Assembly: GCF_011761945.1 (NCBI RefSeq)
Contig: NZ_JAASQV010000001.1
Span: 558,001 to 622,000, forward strand
DNA from: Sphingomonas leidyi
GTDB lineage: Bacteria; Pseudomonadota; Alphaproteobacteria; Sphingomonadales; Sphingomonadaceae
DNA: 64,000 bases
Direction: 5' to 3'
This document shows positions 42,781 through 53,118 of this stretch, piece after piece. The notes beneath the pieces were generated by a model. The model was not told where the DNA came from and did not search any database. It saw only the letters and a list, made by a program, of their open reading frames with translations. Both the position numbers and the translations under genes were made by a program. How positions within the stretch are numbered: position 1 is the stretch's first letter; each line of letters starts with the position of its first letter.

Positions 42781-44388
42781 ATGCTGAAATCGGGTTGGAT
42801 CGCGCTTGCGGTGATGGCGGCTGTCGTGCCGGCGCATGCCCAGACGGTGCCGCAGGCGCTGGATGCCGAAGCGCTGGACCAGGTCGGGATCGGGCGCTTT
42901 GCCGAGCCTTCGGAGCGCGCGTTGCTGCCGGTCCTGGCGACGGCGTTGATGGAGAGGGAATCCAAGGAAAGGCTGGCCGCCCTCGACGCGCTGCTCGCCA
43001 AGCTCGATCGGCCGACCCGGTTGCGGGGCATCGTCCAGTCGCTGCGCGGCACAATGCTGCTCGACGAATATCGCCATCCCGAAGCCCTCGCAGCGGTGGA
43101 GGAAGCGATCCGGCTCGCGCCCGGCGTGCCGCCGGTCAGGCTCTATGCCGTCCATGTGATGATCTTCGCCGGCGCGCCGCAGCGCGCCGCGGACCTGTGG
43201 CTTGCCATGAGCCGCGAATATCCCGCGATCGCGGCCGGGCTTGGCGGCTATGAACTGGATACGCTGCGCGACCGGCTGCGGGATATCGGCGACAACAAGC
43301 GGGCCGACGCGCTCTCCGCGCGGATCGTGGAGGTGGGGGTGGTCACCCATTCCGGGCCGCGAGCCTCGGACGGCGCGCTGGCGCAGATCCGGCTCCGGAT
43401 GGTCGAGGGGAAGATCGCGGAAGCGGCGGCGCTCGTCCCGGCCGTGCTGGTGACGCGCGACCTTGCGCAGCTCTATCTCGATCGCCGCTACGAGAAGCTG
43501 TGGCCGGCGATTGCCCGCTGGGGCGGCCAGGACCTCGGGCTTAGCCAGAAGCTCTATCTCGAGGCGCTGCGCCGCGATTGGCATGCGAGCAACACGCTGG
43601 AGGGCGCGACCGACTATGCCCGGGCGCTGAACGGAATGCGCGCCTATGCGGCGGTGACCCAGCTCTTCCTGCCGCTGCTGGCGCCCGAGGCGCTGAAACT
43701 CGACAATGACGGGGCGGAATATCTCGCGCCGCCCGTGGCGCGGGCGATGCTGGGGCAGGGCAAGGCCGAACCGGCCATCGCCCTGCTCAAGCGCGTCGAT
43801 GCGACCTTCACGGAAGATACTGCGCAGAAGCTGAACCTGAGCGGCAACCTGGCGGAGACCTATCTCGCGATCGGCCGCTATGCCGAGGCGAGCGCCACCG
43901 CGAGCGAATGGCTGGTGATCGCGCAGCGCATGGGCGCGGAGATCAACAAGGCGGCGTTGATCGGCGTGCAGGCGATACGCGCCTGCGCGCTGATCCGCGG
44001 CGGCAAGGCGGATCAGGCCGGAGGCGATGTGGCCGATGTGCTGATATCGCGCACAGGGCTGCCCGATCCGGCGATGGACATCTATGCGTGCCGCGACGAT
44101 TTCGCCGGCGGCAAGGCGCTGATGATCGAGAGCCTGAACGACGAACACCGGCGCGGCTGGGCGTTGCGCTGGCTCCAGCCGAGCGGGGTCAATCTCCCGT
44201 TCGAGGAATCGCGCCGTTCGGACCGTTTCCAGAAGCGGATCGCCGCCGATCCCGATGTGCGCGCCGCGGCGGAGAAGGTCGGCCGGATTCTGCCCATGAC
44301 GGTGATCGAGCGCCTGCCCGACGGTTTCGACCCCATGGCGCCCGCCGATCTCCACGCACCGGATCAGGAGGCGCCCCCGGTGAGTTGA
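42781..44388 (+). CDS. Exported helical-repeat (TPR-like) protein of unknown function
   Basis: A 535-residue protein with a signal peptide (KSGWIALAVMAAVVPAHAQ). The remainder is almost all predicted helices with TPR-like spacing and pairs such as KQLYLDRRYEKLW-type and YLAIGRYAEASATASEW. It includes many Ala/Leu/Arg-rich repeats; no catalytic motif is visible. ATG 42781 follows GAAAGGGGGG. A possible LexA box lies 126 bases upstream. TPR-like periplasmic proteins often serve as assembly scaffolds; nothing specific can be said. It is followed 32 bases later by the MarR gene. Confidence 0.7.
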   Translation: MLKSGWIALAVMAAVVPAHAQTVPQALDAEALDQVGIGRFAEPSERALLPVLATALMERESKERLAALDALLAKLDRPTRLRGIVQSLRGTMLLDEYRHPEALAAVEEAIRLAPGVPPVRLYAVHVMIFAGAPQRAADLWLAMSREYPAIAAGLGGYELDTLRDRLRDIGDNKRADALSARIVEVGVVTHSGPRASDGALAQIRLRMVEGKIAEAAALVPAVLVTRDLAQLYLDRRYEKLWPAIARWGGQDLGLSQKLYLEALRRDWHASNTLEGATDYARALNGMRAYAAVTQLFLPLLAPEALKLDNDGAEYLAPPVARAMLGQGKAEPAIALLKRVDATFTEDTAQKLNLSGNLAETYLAIGRYAEASATASEWLVIAQRMGAEINKAALIGVQAIRACALIRGGKADQAGGDVADVLISRTGLPDPAMDIYACRDDFAGGKALMIESLNDEHRRGWALRWLQPSGVNLPFEESRRSDRFQKRIAADPDVRAAAEKVGRILPMTVIERLPDGFDPMAPADLHAPDQEAPPVS

Positions 44389-44394
44389 GGCTTG

Positions 44395-44438
44395 ATCATG
44401 CATATGCATCATGCATACACATGATGCATATGCATGAT
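44395..44438. repeat. Perfect 18-bp inverted repeat over the marR start
   Basis: Arms 44395-44412 and 44421-44438 are exact reverse complements (core ATGCATATGCAT) with an 8-base spacer. The right arm contains the marR start codons. It is very AT-rich for this genome and is likely a repressor operator or a start-sequestering hairpin. Confidence 0.8.
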
Positions 44439-44873
44439 GATTCGCTCCCTTCCGTCTGCGCCTGCACGATGCTGCGCAAGGCCGCGCGCATTACCGGCCG
44501 CCTCTATGATTCCGCGCTGGCCGCGCACGGGATGACGACTGCGCAATTCGCGATCCTGCGGCACGTCGCTCGGGGCGAGCCGCTGGCGCTGAGCCGCCTG
44601 GCGGAGCAGCTCGAGATGGATCGCAGCTCGCTCTACCGCGCGCTTGCGCCGATCGAGAAGCGCGGCTGGGTGGGCGTGACTGCCGGGGCCGGCCGCAGCA
44701 AATGCGCATCGCTGAGTGCGGCAGGCAGAAAGGCGCTGCACGCTGCCGAGCCCGATTGGGCAGCGATGCAGCGGCGGGTGGAGGCGGAGGCGGGCCCGGC
44801 GCTATGGCGGGAGCTCAAGGCTGGAATCAAGGGCTTCACGCAAAGCCTCGAGCGCGCGGGAGGCCGGGCATGA
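44421..44873 (+). CDS. MarR-family transcriptional regulator
   Basis: A 150-residue winged-helix regulator. The N-terminal CACTMLRKAARITGRLYDSAL pattern and the recognition region LSRLAEQLEMDRSSLYRALAPIEKRGW match MarR-family repressors. The start is in the right arm of a perfect 18-bp palindrome (ATG at 44421, 44424 or 44430), with no Shine-Dalgarno visible. It is followed by the MFS transporter in an ATGA overlap, so it probably controls its own expression and that of the transporter. The ligand is unknown. Confidence 0.85.
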   Translation: MMHMHDDSLPSVCACTMLRKAARITGRLYDSALAAHGMTTAQFAILRHVARGEPLALSRLAEQLEMDRSSLYRALAPIEKRGWVGVTAGAGRSKCASLSAAGRKALHAAEPDWAAMQRRVEAEAGPALWRELKAGIKGFTQSLERAGGRA

Positions 44874-46150
44874 TCGCGCTGCTTTCCCGCCTGCCGGTGG
44901 GCGCGCGCGGCTATGCCGGCATCGTCGCCGCGATCACGTTCGTCGCACTGCTCGTCTCGGCCGGCCTGCGCTCCGCGCCGGGCGTGATGATGCTGCCGCT
45001 GGAGCAGCATTTCGGCTGGGACCGCGCGACCATCTCGGCCGCCGCGGCGATCGGCATCTTCCTCTACGGGCTGGTCGGCCCGTTCGCCGCCGCGCTGATG
45101 CTGACGATGGGGATCAGGCGGACGATGCTGGGCGGGCTGGTGCTGATGTCGGTGGCCACCTTCTCGAGCCTGTGGATGTCCGAGCCCTGGCAATATGTGC
45201 TGAGCTGGGGCGTGTTCTCGGGCGTGGGCAGCGGTGCGGTCGCCTCGGTGCTCGGCGCGGCGGTGGTCAATCGCTGGTTCGCGACGCGCCAGGGGCTGGT
45301 GATGGGCATGCTGACCGCGAGCACCGCGACCGGTGCGCTCGTCTTCCTGCCGTTGCTCGCCTGGCTGGCCGAGGGCGGGGCGTGGCGGCCGGTGGCGCTG
45401 GCGGTTTCGATCGCCAGCGCGGCGGTGATCCCGCTGGTGCTGCTGTTCGTGCCCGAGCATCCGCAGCAGCTGGGCGTGCGCCGCTTCGGCGAGACCGAGG
45501 CGAGCATGCCGCCGCCCCCGCTCAAACAGGCGGCGACGCCGGCACTGGCCTTCACCGCGCTGTTCCGCGCTTCGAAGAGCATGACCTTCTGGCTGTTGTT
45601 CGGAACCTTTTTCGTCTGCGGGCTTACCACCAACGGGCTGGTGGGCACCCATCTGATCGCCTTTTGCGGCGATCACGGCATCGCGCCGGTGCAGGCCGCC
45701 GGGCTGCTCAGCCTGATGGGGCTGTTCGACCTGATCGGCACTACCGCATCGGGCTGGCTGACCGATCGCTATGATCCGCGCAAGCTGCTGTTCGTCTATT
45801 ACGGGTTGCGCGGCCTTTCGTTGCTGGCGCTGCCGTTCCTAGATTTCAGCGCCTCCAGTCTGCTCCTGTTCGCGATCTTCTACGGGCTCGACTGGATCGC
45901 CACCGTGCCGCCCACGGTGAAGCTCGCCAATGTCCATTTCGGCGAGCGCGATGCGCCGATCGTGTTCGGCTGGGTGATGGTGGGGCACCAGATCGGCGCG
46001 GCGACCGCGGCGTTCGGTGCGGGGGCGGTGCGCGCCTGGACGGGAACCTACACGCCGGCTTTCCTGGTGGCGGGCGCCTTCGGACTGGTCGCGGCGGTGG
46101 CGATCCTGGCGGCGCGGGCGGAGAAGGCGCCGCGGCCGGCGCTGGCCTAG
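44870..46150 (+). CDS. MFS transporter
   Basis: A 426-residue major facilitator with 12 hydrophobic segments. [18 protein letters not shown] and [11 protein letters not shown] resemble the bacterial aromatic/monocarboxylate MFS groups (oxalate/formate- or MCT-like), and the linker around [14 protein letters not shown] is typical. It probably exports or imports a small organic acid or drug. The ATG overlaps the marR stop and shares its likely operator. Confidence 0.82.
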   Translation: MIALLSRLPVGARGYAGIVAAITFVALLVSAGLRSAPGVMMLPLEQHFGWDRATISAAAAIGIFLYGLVGPFAAALMLTMGIRRTMLGGLVLMSVATFSSLWMSEPWQYVLSWGVFSGVGSGAVASVLGAAVVNRWFATRQGLVMGMLTASTATGALVFLPLLAWLAEGGAWRPVALAVSIASAAVIPLVLLFVPEHPQQLGVRRFGETEASMPPPPLKQAATPALAFTALFRASKSMTFWLLFGTFFVCGLTTNGLVGTHLIAFCGDHGIAPVQAAGLLSLMGLFDLIGTTASGWLTDRYDPRKLLFVYYGLRGLSLLALPFLDFSASSLLLFAIFYGLDWIATVPPTVKLANVHFGERDAPIVFGWVMVGHQIGAATAAFGAGAVRAWTGTYTPAFLVAGAFGLVAAVAILAARAEKAPRPALA

Positions 46151-47739
46151 GCTGCCCGCAGCGTCTCTAGGAAGCTGCGCATCTCGCCGAGCAGGCGGCG
46201 GGCCTGGTTGACCAGCTCGTCGGTGGCGGCGTCCATCTCGGCGGCGGTGCGCGCGGCTTCGTCCGTGGCGCTCTCGGCGCCCGCCGCGCCGGCCTGGAGA
46301 TCGGCGGTGAGTGTCGCGGCAGTGCCCGCATAGGCCTGGATCGAGCGGATCACCTCGCCCTGATGCCGTACCGCATGGCCCACCGCTCCACCGACTTCGC
46401 CGATCCGGTCGAAGCTGTCGCGCATATCGCCGACGATGGCGGTAGTGGCATGGACCGCGCCGGTCATCCGGGCGAGCTGGGCGCGGATGTCGTCGGTGGC
46501 GTGCGCCGTCTGGGCGGCGAGGCTCTTCACTTCCTGCGCGACGATCGCGAAGCCGCGGCCGGCCTCGCCGGCGCGTGCCGCCTCGATGCTGGCGTTGAGC
46601 GCGAGCAGATTGGTGCGTGCCGCGATCTCGGCGATCATGTCGGCGATGGTGCCGACGCTGGCACTGTGCTCGACCAGCGTGGCGAAGCGGGTATCGGCCG
46701 AGCGGGAAAGGCCATAGAGGTGCGCGGTGGTCTCGCTCTGGACGTCGAGGCTGGCTTCGACCGCGGCGAGCGAGCGTCCGAGATTGGCCGATTCCTCGAG
46801 CAATGTCGCGGCGCCGGTGTCCGCGCGGGCGGCGCGATCGGCGACGCCGCGAATCTCGTCGCGCGTGGCGGCGGCAGTGCCGACCAGGCCGCCGGCGGAG
46901 GTGCGGGTCTGTTCGGCCGCGGCAGCGAGTTCGCTGATCGCCGCGACGAACTGGCGCTCGAACCGGTCGGCGATGCGGGCGATCTCGGCGCGGCGGTCGC
47001 GCTCGGCATCGAGCTGGGCGCGGTGGCGCGCTTCGGCGGCCTGAGCGACCTGTTGCAGCTCGTCGCGCTGGGCCGCGGCGCGCAGCAGGTCGCGCTCGCC
47101 GGCGGCGCGGGCGAGCGCCTCGCCCTGCGCGAACTGCTCGCCGACCAGCGCCGCCTGGCCCATCACCGTGCGGGCGAGCAGGGCGACGAAGACGGCGAGG
47201 AAGAGGAACACGCCCGCCGGGATGTTGGCGAAGATGGCATAGAGCGCGCAGATCACCACGGCGATGCCGAGCCAGGCAAGGCTGGCGGGCGGCAGCGGGG
47301 CATAGCGCAGCGCGCCGATCGCGACGACGCCGGCAATGGCAGTGGTGGTGACGATCAGCTCCTGGTCGGTCGCGCCCAGGCCGATCGTGGCGAGAAACAG
47401 GAACCAGCCGAACGCGGAAGCAGCGGCCTCGATCACTGCGGCACGCAGAGTTGCGGCGGGATCGTCGACGCGCCAGTCGCGGCGCTTGCCGTCACGCCAG
47501 CGGACAAGGACCGCGGTGCCGATCGCGAGGTGCAGCGCCAGGGCGGCGATGTGCCAGGACCAGAAGCCCTCGGCGTGGATCGTCAGCGCCAGCGCGATGC
47601 TGACGAAGACGCTGGCGGCATAGGAGACGGGATAGCCGCGCTGGATGGCGACGGCATGGGCGCGCATCAGCAGCGGCGGGAGCGCCGCCCATCTGTCCCA
47701 GATCGCCCGCCGCAGGGCGTGTGCGCTCGCCTCTCCCAT
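46147..47739 (-). CDS. Methyl-accepting chemotaxis protein
   Basis: A 530-residue chemoreceptor. About six N-terminal membrane helices (residues about 35-200) take the place of a large periplasmic sensor. A long coiled-coil follows, including the conserved tip [20 protein letters not shown] and [15 protein letters not shown]. The tip is the CheA/CheW contact region. It likely senses membrane or cytoplasmic cues. No other che gene is in view. Its stop overlaps the MFS stop at 46147-46150 (convergent). Confidence 0.9.
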   Translation of the reverse strand: MGEASAHALRRAIWDRWAALPPLLMRAHAVAIQRGYPVSYAASVFVSIALALTIHAEGFWSWHIAALALHLAIGTAVLVRWRDGKRRDWRVDDPAATLRAAVIEAAASAFGWFLFLATIGLGATDQELIVTTTAIAGVVAIGALRYAPLPPASLAWLGIAVVICALYAIFANIPAGVFLFLAVFVALLARTVMGQAALVGEQFAQGEALARAAGERDLLRAAAQRDELQQVAQAAEARHRAQLDAERDRRAEIARIADRFERQFVAAISELAAAAEQTRTSAGGLVGTAAATRDEIRGVADRAARADTGAATLLEESANLGRSLAAVEASLDVQSETTAHLYGLSRSADTRFATLVEHSASVGTIADMIAEIAARTNLLALNASIEAARAGEAGRGFAIVAQEVKSLAAQTAHATDDIRAQLARMTGAVHATTAIVGDMRDSFDRIGEVGGAVGHAVRHQGEVIRSIQAYAGTAATLTADLQAGAAGAESATDEAARTAAEMDAATDELVNQARRLLGEMRSFLETLRAA

Positions 47740-47775
47740 TCGGCACCGATTAGCTCAGCATGGTTACCATGGCGT

Positions 47776-48912
47776 TTACAGTCGCAGGTGGATGCCGCGG
47801 CGGTGGAGCGGGATCAGCAGCGCCAGCACGAGCAGCAACGCCGCCAGCGCGAAGAGGAACGAGGCGAGGAGGAGATTGCCGGGGAGGAGCGCGGCGAGCG
47901 CATTCCACGCCCAGGCCTGGAATCCCGTGCGCATCGCGGCGAGCGAAAGCAGCAGCGAGAGCAGATAGCCGAGGATAGCGTTCATCCCCAGTACGTCGAG
48001 CGGCCACAAGACCTTGCGGACCGCTGCGCTGCGCGCGGCGAGGATGCAGCCGGTGAACAGGATCGCCGACAGGCCCGAGGTGAGCAGCGCGAAGCTGCTG
48101 GTCCACAGCTTCTTGTTGAGGGGAAGCCAGGGTGCGAGCAGGAGACCGAGCGCGGCGAGGGCGATGCCGGCGAGCAGGATGCGCATCGTCGCGCGTTCGG
48201 GCGCCGCCTTCCAGAGCAGGGCGGCGAGCGCGCCGAGCAGGACGTTGACCAGCGCGGGGAGGGTGGAGAGCAGCCCCTCGGGATCATAGACGATATTGCC
48301 CGCCGCGTCGGTGCCGAGGCGGTACATATGGTGCGTGGTCACTGCGATCCGGTCGACATAGCCGGCGAGGTTGCCGGCCGGGCTCAGATCCCCCGCGCCG
48401 TGCCCGGGCACGGGCACGAAGGCCAGCAGCGCCCAATAGCCGAGCAGCAGCACGACGCTGGCGATGCCGAGCGCGGGGGCGCTGAGATGCACGCGCCCGT
48501 CCGCGTCGCGCCGGGCAGTGAGGATCGCCAGCGCGGCGGCGAGGCCGTAGCAGAGGCCCAGGCGGGGCAGGACGCCGAAGACGCGGAAATCCGCCAGGCC
48601 GGGGCGGGCAAGCATCTGCCACGCCCAGCCGATCAGGATCAGCAGCAGCGCGCGCCGGACGACGCGGCCCCAGAGCCGGGCATCGGCCCTGCGGGGGAAG
48701 GACAGGCCCAGCGCCACGCCCATCGCGCAGAGAAAGGCGGGGAAGACGAGGTCCGTGGGCGTGAATCCGTGCCACTCGGCATGGTCGAGCGGCCACCAGA
48801 CATGCGCCCAGCTGCCCGGCGTATTGACGAGGATCATGAAAGCTACCGTCAGCCCACGGAACAGGTCGAGCCCGCCGAGCCGTGCGCCTGCCTGCATCCT
48901 GCCTTCGGTCAT
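47776..48912 (-). CDS. HGSNAT/YeiB-like membrane acyltransferase (DUF5009/DUF1624 type)
   Basis: A 378-residue protein with about ten membrane helices. The N-terminal LGGLDLFRGLTVAFMILVNTPG, WPLDHAEWHGFTPTDLVFP and FLCAMGVALGLSF match heparan-alpha-glucosaminide N-acetyltransferase-like proteins. The histidine in HAEWHG is the probable acyl-transfer residue. In bacteria such proteins (NagX-type) N-acetylate amino sugars across the membrane or act in glycan metabolism. It is alone on this strand. Confidence 0.8.
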   Translation of the reverse strand: MTEGRMQAGARLGGLDLFRGLTVAFMILVNTPGSWAHVWWPLDHAEWHGFTPTDLVFPAFLCAMGVALGLSFPRRADARLWGRVVRRALLLILIGWAWQMLARPGLADFRVFGVLPRLGLCYGLAAALAILTARRDADGRVHLSAPALGIASVVLLLGYWALLAFVPVPGHGAGDLSPAGNLAGYVDRIAVTTHHMYRLGTDAAGNIVYDPEGLLSTLPALVNVLLGALAALLWKAAPERATMRILLAGIALAALGLLLAPWLPLNKKLWTSSFALLTSGLSAILFTGCILAARSAAVRKVLWPLDVLGMNAILGYLLSLLLSLAAMRTGFQAWAWNALAALLPGNLLLASFLFALAALLLVLALLIPLHRRGIHLRL

Positions 48913-49024
48913 CGCGTCCCTCCCGGCCGCACCATGGATCGGTTGGGTCGCCCGGTCAAAGCGCCGCGCTTGCGGCGGAAACGGGGTGTGTTAGTGATCT
49001 AGCACGATAATGTGGGAGACGGGC

Positions 49025-49798
49025 ATGGGCGGAGTGAGGATCGGCCGGCGGGGCGTGCTCGCGGCAGCGGTGGCGGCGCCGGTTGCGGCGATGGCCAAGG
49101 CGGCGCCGGCCAGGCTCATTGTCGGCGACCGGCTGGCGCGCTTCGACCTGCTTCGCCCCGGCGCGCGCAGCTATCTCCGTTCGTCCGAGAAGGACGGCGC
49201 ACATGTCGCGCGCGACATCTGGCGGCGGGAAGTGCGGTTCGAGACGATCGACGGCGTGCGGAAGCTGCGCATCGTGCAGCGCTGGGACGGGACGGGGGCG
49301 AAGCCCTCGCTGGTCACCCGCGATTCGGTGTTCGAACCGGGGACCTGGCGGCCGTCCAGCCATCTGCGCGTCACGACGGTGGACGACAGGAAGACGGTGG
49401 AGGGTTTCCGGTTCGCGCCCGACAGGATCACCGGCCTGCCGGGCGTGGCGGACAACAGCCGCGCCGATTTCAATGTCGCTTTCCCGGAACCCATGTTCAA
49501 CTTCGAGACCGACATGGAGATGCTCGGCACGTTGCCGCTGGCGCCGGGCTATCAGGTGTCGATCCCCTTCTACCATCCGGCCGGCGGCCCGCCGGCGCGC
49601 TACCTGTGGACGGTGACCGGCGACGAGAAGCTGGCCGGGCCCGACGGGCGGCCGATCGACTGCTGGATCGTCGAATGCGACTATAACAGCGGCAAGGACC
49701 CGTCGCGCTTCTGGTACGCCAAGCGCACGCAGCAGTTCATCAAGCTGGAGGCGAAGGCGCCGGACGGATCGCTGTTCCGCAAGACGCTGTTGTTCTGA
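49025..49798 (+). CDS. Exported protein of unknown function (DUF3108-like)
   Basis: A 257-residue protein with an N-terminal GRRGVLAAAVAAPVAAMA that could be a twin-arginine-like signal. The rest is beta-rich (VRKLRIVQRWDGTG, GYQVSIPFYHP, YLWTVTGDEKLAG, CWIVECDYNSG) and resembles DUF3108-type proteins. I cannot assign a reaction. ATG 49025 is used because GGGAG lies at the right spacing; ATG 49010 is also in frame. Confidence 0.65.
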   Translation: MGGVRIGRRGVLAAAVAAPVAAMAKAAPARLIVGDRLARFDLLRPGARSYLRSSEKDGAHVARDIWRREVRFETIDGVRKLRIVQRWDGTGAKPSLVTRDSVFEPGTWRPSSHLRVTTVDDRKTVEGFRFAPDRITGLPGVADNSRADFNVAFPEPMFNFETDMEMLGTLPLAPGYQVSIPFYHPAGGPPARYLWTVTGDEKLAGPDGRPIDCWIVECDYNSGKDPSRFWYAKRTQQFIKLEAKAPDGSLFRKTLLF

Positions 49799-49808
49799 AC
49801 GGAGGCGT

Positions 49809-50147
49809 CTACGCCTTCACATACACCCAGGCCGTCGCGCCGCTCGCGAGCGGCGCCTCGACCCGGACATAGTTCTCGCTCTCATACACGTCCGCCGCGG
49901 CCAGTTCCTCGAGCGTCAGGCGGAAGACCTTGCCGGGAATGGGCGGGGCATCGGCGTCGGGAACCAGGGCCAGATGCACCGCGATGCCGCTGGCTTCCAG
50001 CACGTCCGGGTCGCGGATGGTGATCTCGATCTGCCCATAGCCGTGGAGAACATCGTCCTCCCCTTCGAGCAGGCGGCCGAACTGGCTGAGTTGCACGCTC
50101 GCCAGCTGGAGCGTGCCATAGGAGAAGAGCAGTGCGCTCCCGCTCAT
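49809..50147 (-). CDS. Gamma-glutamylcyclotransferase (AIG2-like) family protein
   Basis: A 112-residue AIG2/GGACT-fold protein. The signature LLFSYGTLQ is near the N-terminus, with a later acidic residue in VYESENYVRV at the expected catalytic place. Such proteins cleave gamma-glutamyl amine or amino acid bonds. It lies just downstream of engB on the same strand. Confidence 0.82.
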   Translation of the reverse strand: MSGSALLFSYGTLQLASVQLSQFGRLLEGEDDVLHGYGQIEITIRDPDVLEASGIAVHLALVPDADAPPIPGKVFRLTLEELAAADVYESENYVRVEAPLASGATAWVYVKA

Positions 50148-50160
50148 CCGGCGACGCCGC

Positions 50161-50799
50161 TCACCCGATCGCTTCGAGCACCGCGGCGCGCAGCTCGGGG
50201 ATGCCCATGCCCTTCTCGCTCGACGTCGCGATGATGTCCGGATGCGCGGCAGGGCGCTTGCGGGCCTCCGCCTCGGTCCGTTCGCGGACTTCGACGAGTT
50301 CGGTCGCCTTGATCTTGTCCGTCTTGGTGAGGACGATGCGGTAGCTCACCGCGGCGCCGTCGAGCATGTCGAGGATTTCGCGATCGACTTCCTTGATCCC
50401 GTGGCGCGCGTCGATCAGCACCAGCCCGCGCTTCAGCGCCTGGCGGCCGCGCAGATAGTCGTTCACCAGATAGCGCCATTTGCGGACCATGTCCTTGGGC
50501 GCCTTGGCGAAGCCATAGCCGGGCATATCGACGAGGCGGAAGCGCAGCGGCTCGCCCACGTCGAAGAAGTTCAGCTCCTGGGTGCGGCCCGGCGTGTTCG
50601 AGGTGCGCGCCAGGGCGTTGCGCCCGGTCAGCGCGTTGAGCAGCGACGACTTGCCCACGTTCGACCGCCCCGCGAACGCGACCTCGGGCACTTCCTGGCC
50701 GGGCAGGAAGGCGAGCGTCGGCGCGGACTTCAGGAACGTGACCGGGCCGGCGAAGGTCTTTCGCGCGGCCTCGATCATATCTTCGTCGAACCCGCTCAC
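50161..50799 (-). CDS. engB: GTP-binding ribosome assembly factor EngB/YihA/YsxC
   Basis: A 212-residue small GTPase. P-loop [19 protein letters not shown], switch [14 protein letters not shown]3 [10 protein letters not shown]4 LTKTDKIKA and a later S/T-rich G5 (TSSEKG) are present. It helps assemble the 50S subunit. The GTG at 50799 overlaps the yidC stop (GTGA), so it is coupled to yidC; an in-frame ATG lies at 50778. Part of the classical rpmH-rnpA-yidD-yidC-engB cluster. Confidence 0.94.
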   Translation of the reverse strand: MSGFDEDMIEAARKTFAGPVTFLKSAPTLAFLPGQEVPEVAFAGRSNVGKSSLLNALTGRNALARTSNTPGRTQELNFFDVGEPLRFRLVDMPGYGFAKAPKDMVRKWRYLVNDYLRGRQALKRGLVLIDARHGIKEVDREILDMLDGAAVSYRIVLTKTDKIKATELVEVRERTEAEARKRPAAHPDIIATSSEKGMGIPELRAAVLEAIG

Positions 50800-52499
50800 T
50801 TCGCTGGGGATTCCTTCTTCACCGGCTGTTTCAGCACCGGGTGGCGCGAATAGAGCCATTGCTGCTGGAGGATGGTGATCACGTTGGAGGTGATCCAGTA
50901 GACCTGCAGGCCCACCGCGAACGGCGCCATCAGGAACATCAGCATCCACGGCATGATCGCAAAGACCTGCTTCTGGATCTCGTCCATCGGCGCCGGATTG
51001 AACTTCATCTGGAAGTACATCGACACGCCCAGCAGCACCGGGATCACGCCGATCGCCAGGAAGGAAGGCGGCGTGAAGTGGAGATAGCCGAACAGGTTGA
51101 TGATCGTCGCGGGATCGGGCGCCGAAAGGTCGCGGATCCACAGCACGAAGGGCTGGTGGCGCATTTCGATCGTGAGCAGCAGCACCTTGTACAGCGCGAA
51201 CATGATCGGGATCTGGAGCAGGATCGGGAGGCAGCCCGCCAGCGGGTTCACCTTCTCTTCCTTGTAGAGCTTCATGATCTCCTGCTGCTGGCGCTGCTTG
51301 TCGTCCTTGTAGCGTTCCTGCAGCGCCTTCATCTTCGGCTGGATGACGCGCATGCGGGCCATCGATTCGAACTGCTTGTGCGCGATCGGGAAGAGCAGGC
51401 CGCGGATGGTGATCGTCAGCAGGATGATCGCCACGCCGAAATTGCCGACCAGGCGGAACAGCATGTCGAGATAATAGAAGATCGGCTGCTCGATCACGCC
51501 GAACCAGCCCCAGTCGATCGCATAGCTGAACCGGGTGATGCCGAGCTTTTCCTGATAGGAATCGAGGAGCTTCACTTCCTTCGCGCCGGCGAAGAAGCGG
51601 CTGGAATAGCTGGTCTGCTTGCCCGGCGCGATGACGAGCGGCTGATCGAGCTGATAGTCGGCCTGATAGGCCTTGCTGGGGTTCTGGCGCTGGCCGAAGG
51701 TGACGCCCAGCCGCTGATCGGGGATCAGCGTGGTCAGCCAATAATGGTCGGTGAAGCCGGCCCAGCCGCCCTTGGTCCTGAATTCCTTGGGCGTGCCCTC
51801 GACATCGGCCCAGCCGAGATAATGGGCTTCGTCCGCGGTGGCGGCGATCGGGCCGACGCGGGCGGCCCATTGGCCGGCGTCCTTCGAACGCTCGGCGCGC
51901 GAGACCGAGGCATAGGGCGTGACCGAGACCGGCGCCTGGCCGAGATTCGCGACCGTCTGGCGGATCGTGAACATGTAATCCTGGTCGACCGCGAGATCGA
52001 TGCGGAAGGTCTGGCCGGTGGCGGTCCTGGCCGTCAGCGTCACCGGGGTGGTCGGCGTCAGCCGGGTGCCGCTCGCCTGCCACACGGTATTCGCGTTGGG
52101 CGCCTGCACGCCTGCCCCCGACCAGCCGAACTCGGCGAAATAGGCGCCCTGCGTGCCATTGGGCGAGAGCAGGTGGATCGGCGGCGAGTTCTTCGCGGTG
52201 GTCTCGTCATATTTGACGAGGACGAGATCGTCGATCCGCGCGCCCTTGAGGTTGATCGAGCCCTTGAGCGAAGGCGTTTCGATTGCGACGCGCGGGCTCT
52301 CGGCCAGCACGACGGCGCGGTCGCGCAGCGCCGCGGGGGCATCCGCGGTCGGCAGTGCCTTGGCCACTTGCTTGCCGTTCACCATCTGGGTGGCGGCCGG
52401 CTGCTGCGGGAAGAACCAGTGCATGGCGTAGGGCCATGCGAACAGCAGCAGCCCCGCGATCACCGCGAACAGCAGGAAATTCTTCTGATCGTCCTTCAC
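50796..52499 (-). CDS. yidC: Membrane protein insertase YidC
   Basis: A 567-residue Gram-negative YidC. The first helix is [21 protein letters not shown], followed by a large periplasmic domain (residues about 60-350) and the conserved five-helix core ([46 protein letters not shown]-type [18 protein letters not shown]). It inserts inner-membrane proteins with or without SecYEG. GTG 52499 gives the usual [10 protein letters not shown]-terminus; it starts 22 bases after yidD. Confidence 0.95.
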   Translation of the reverse strand: MKDDQKNFLLFAVIAGLLLFAWPYAMHWFFPQQPAATQMVNGKQVAKALPTADAPAALRDRAVVLAESPRVAIETPSLKGSINLKGARIDDLVLVKYDETTAKNSPPIHLLSPNGTQGAYFAEFGWSGAGVQAPNANTVWQASGTRLTPTTPVTLTARTATGQTFRIDLAVDQDYMFTIRQTVANLGQAPVSVTPYASVSRAERSKDAGQWAARVGPIAATADEAHYLGWADVEGTPKEFRTKGGWAGFTDHYWLTTLIPDQRLGVTFGQRQNPSKAYQADYQLDQPLVIAPGKQTSYSSRFFAGAKEVKLLDSYQEKLGITRFSYAIDWGWFGVIEQPIFYYLDMLFRLVGNFGVAIILLTITIRGLLFPIAHKQFESMARMRVIQPKMKALQERYKDDKQRQQQEIMKLYKEEKVNPLAGCLPILLQIPIMFALYKVLLLTIEMRHQPFVLWIRDLSAPDPATIINLFGYLHFTPPSFLAIGVIPVLLGVSMYFQMKFNPAPMDEIQKQVFAIMPWMLMFLMAPFAVGLQVYWITSNVITILQQQWLYSRHPVLKQPVKKESPAK

Positions 52500-52521
52500 G
52501 TAACCGATTCCCCGGAAAAAC

Positions 52522-52734
52522 TTATGGCACTGGGTCGTAGCCGTGCCCGCCCCATGGGTGGCAGCGGGCGATCCGCCGGATGGCGAGCCAGCTGCCTTTG
52601 ACAGCCCCATAGCGGCGAAGCGCCTCGATTGCATAGGCCGAACAGCTGGGCTGGTAGCGGCAGCTGGGCGGAAGCACCGCCGACGGGCCGATCTGCCACG
52701 CCCGGGCGAGCAGGATGAGCAGCCTGGCCATCAT
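52522..52734 (-). CDS. yidD: Membrane protein insertion efficiency factor YidD
   Basis: A 70-residue YidD. The hallmark PSCRYQPSCSAYAIEALRRYG carries the paired cysteines and RYxPSCS motif, and CHPWGGHGYDPVP is the family C-terminus. The N-terminal amphipathic helix (MARLLILLARAWQ) associates with the membrane. It supports YidC/Sec insertion. Two adjacent ATG codons make 52734 or 52731 possible. It follows rnpA closely. Confidence 0.95.
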   Translation of the reverse strand: MMARLLILLARAWQIGPSAVLPPSCRYQPSCSAYAIEALRRYGAVKGSWLAIRRIARCHPWGGHGYDPVP

Positions 52735-52768
52735 GCCGATTCCCCAGGATGACGGACAAGGGCGCAGC

Positions 52769-53101
52769 TCACCGCCTTATCCTCCCCAAGGCCTTGACCA
52801 GCTCGGCCCTGAGATCCTCGAACGGGCGCTCGATGCCGCCATTGCGGCCGATCAGCACATGGTCGGCGCCGGGCAGGCCGGCTTCGGGCAGCACTTCGCG
52901 GGCGAGCGTCCTGAACCGGCGCTTCATCCGGTTGCGGATCACCGCGTTGCCGACTTTCTTGGATACGGTAATGCCGACCCGCATGACCGGATCGGCATCG
53001 TTGCGCGCATGGACGATCAGGACAAAGCCGGGCATGGGCGCCCGCTTGCCCGCGTTCGCCGCGAGATAGTCCTTGCGCTGCGTGAGCCGGCCAAGGCTCA
53101 C
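52769..53101 (-). CDS. rnpA: Ribonuclease P protein component
   Basis: A 110-residue RnpA. The basic RNA-binding signature VGITVSKKVGNAVIRNRMKRRFR is split by known positions of the RNR motif, preceded by RKDYLAANAGKRAPMPGFVL. It helps the RNase P RNA mature tRNA 5' ends. GTG 53101 fits the family's length and the LGRLTQRKDY N-terminus; the frame is open upstream through rpmH in another reading frame. It begins 17 bases after the rpmH stop. Confidence 0.93.
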   Translation of the reverse strand: MSLGRLTQRKDYLAANAGKRAPMPGFVLIVHARNDADPVMRVGITVSKKVGNAVIRNRMKRRFRTLAREVLPEAGLPGADHVLIGRNGGIERPFEDLRAELVKALGRIRR

Positions 53102-53118
53102 CGCCGCACCGTCGGCGA

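Noticed and set aside
42535..44412. Upstream extension of the GST frame
   Set aside because: The frame is open but antisense to the exported 535-residue gene; the GST family N-terminus (KLYIGNKAYSSWS) fixes the start at 42534.
46363..49002. 879-codon plus-strand frame
   Set aside because: Antisense to the chemoreceptor and the HGSNAT-like gene; low-complexity translation, no motifs.
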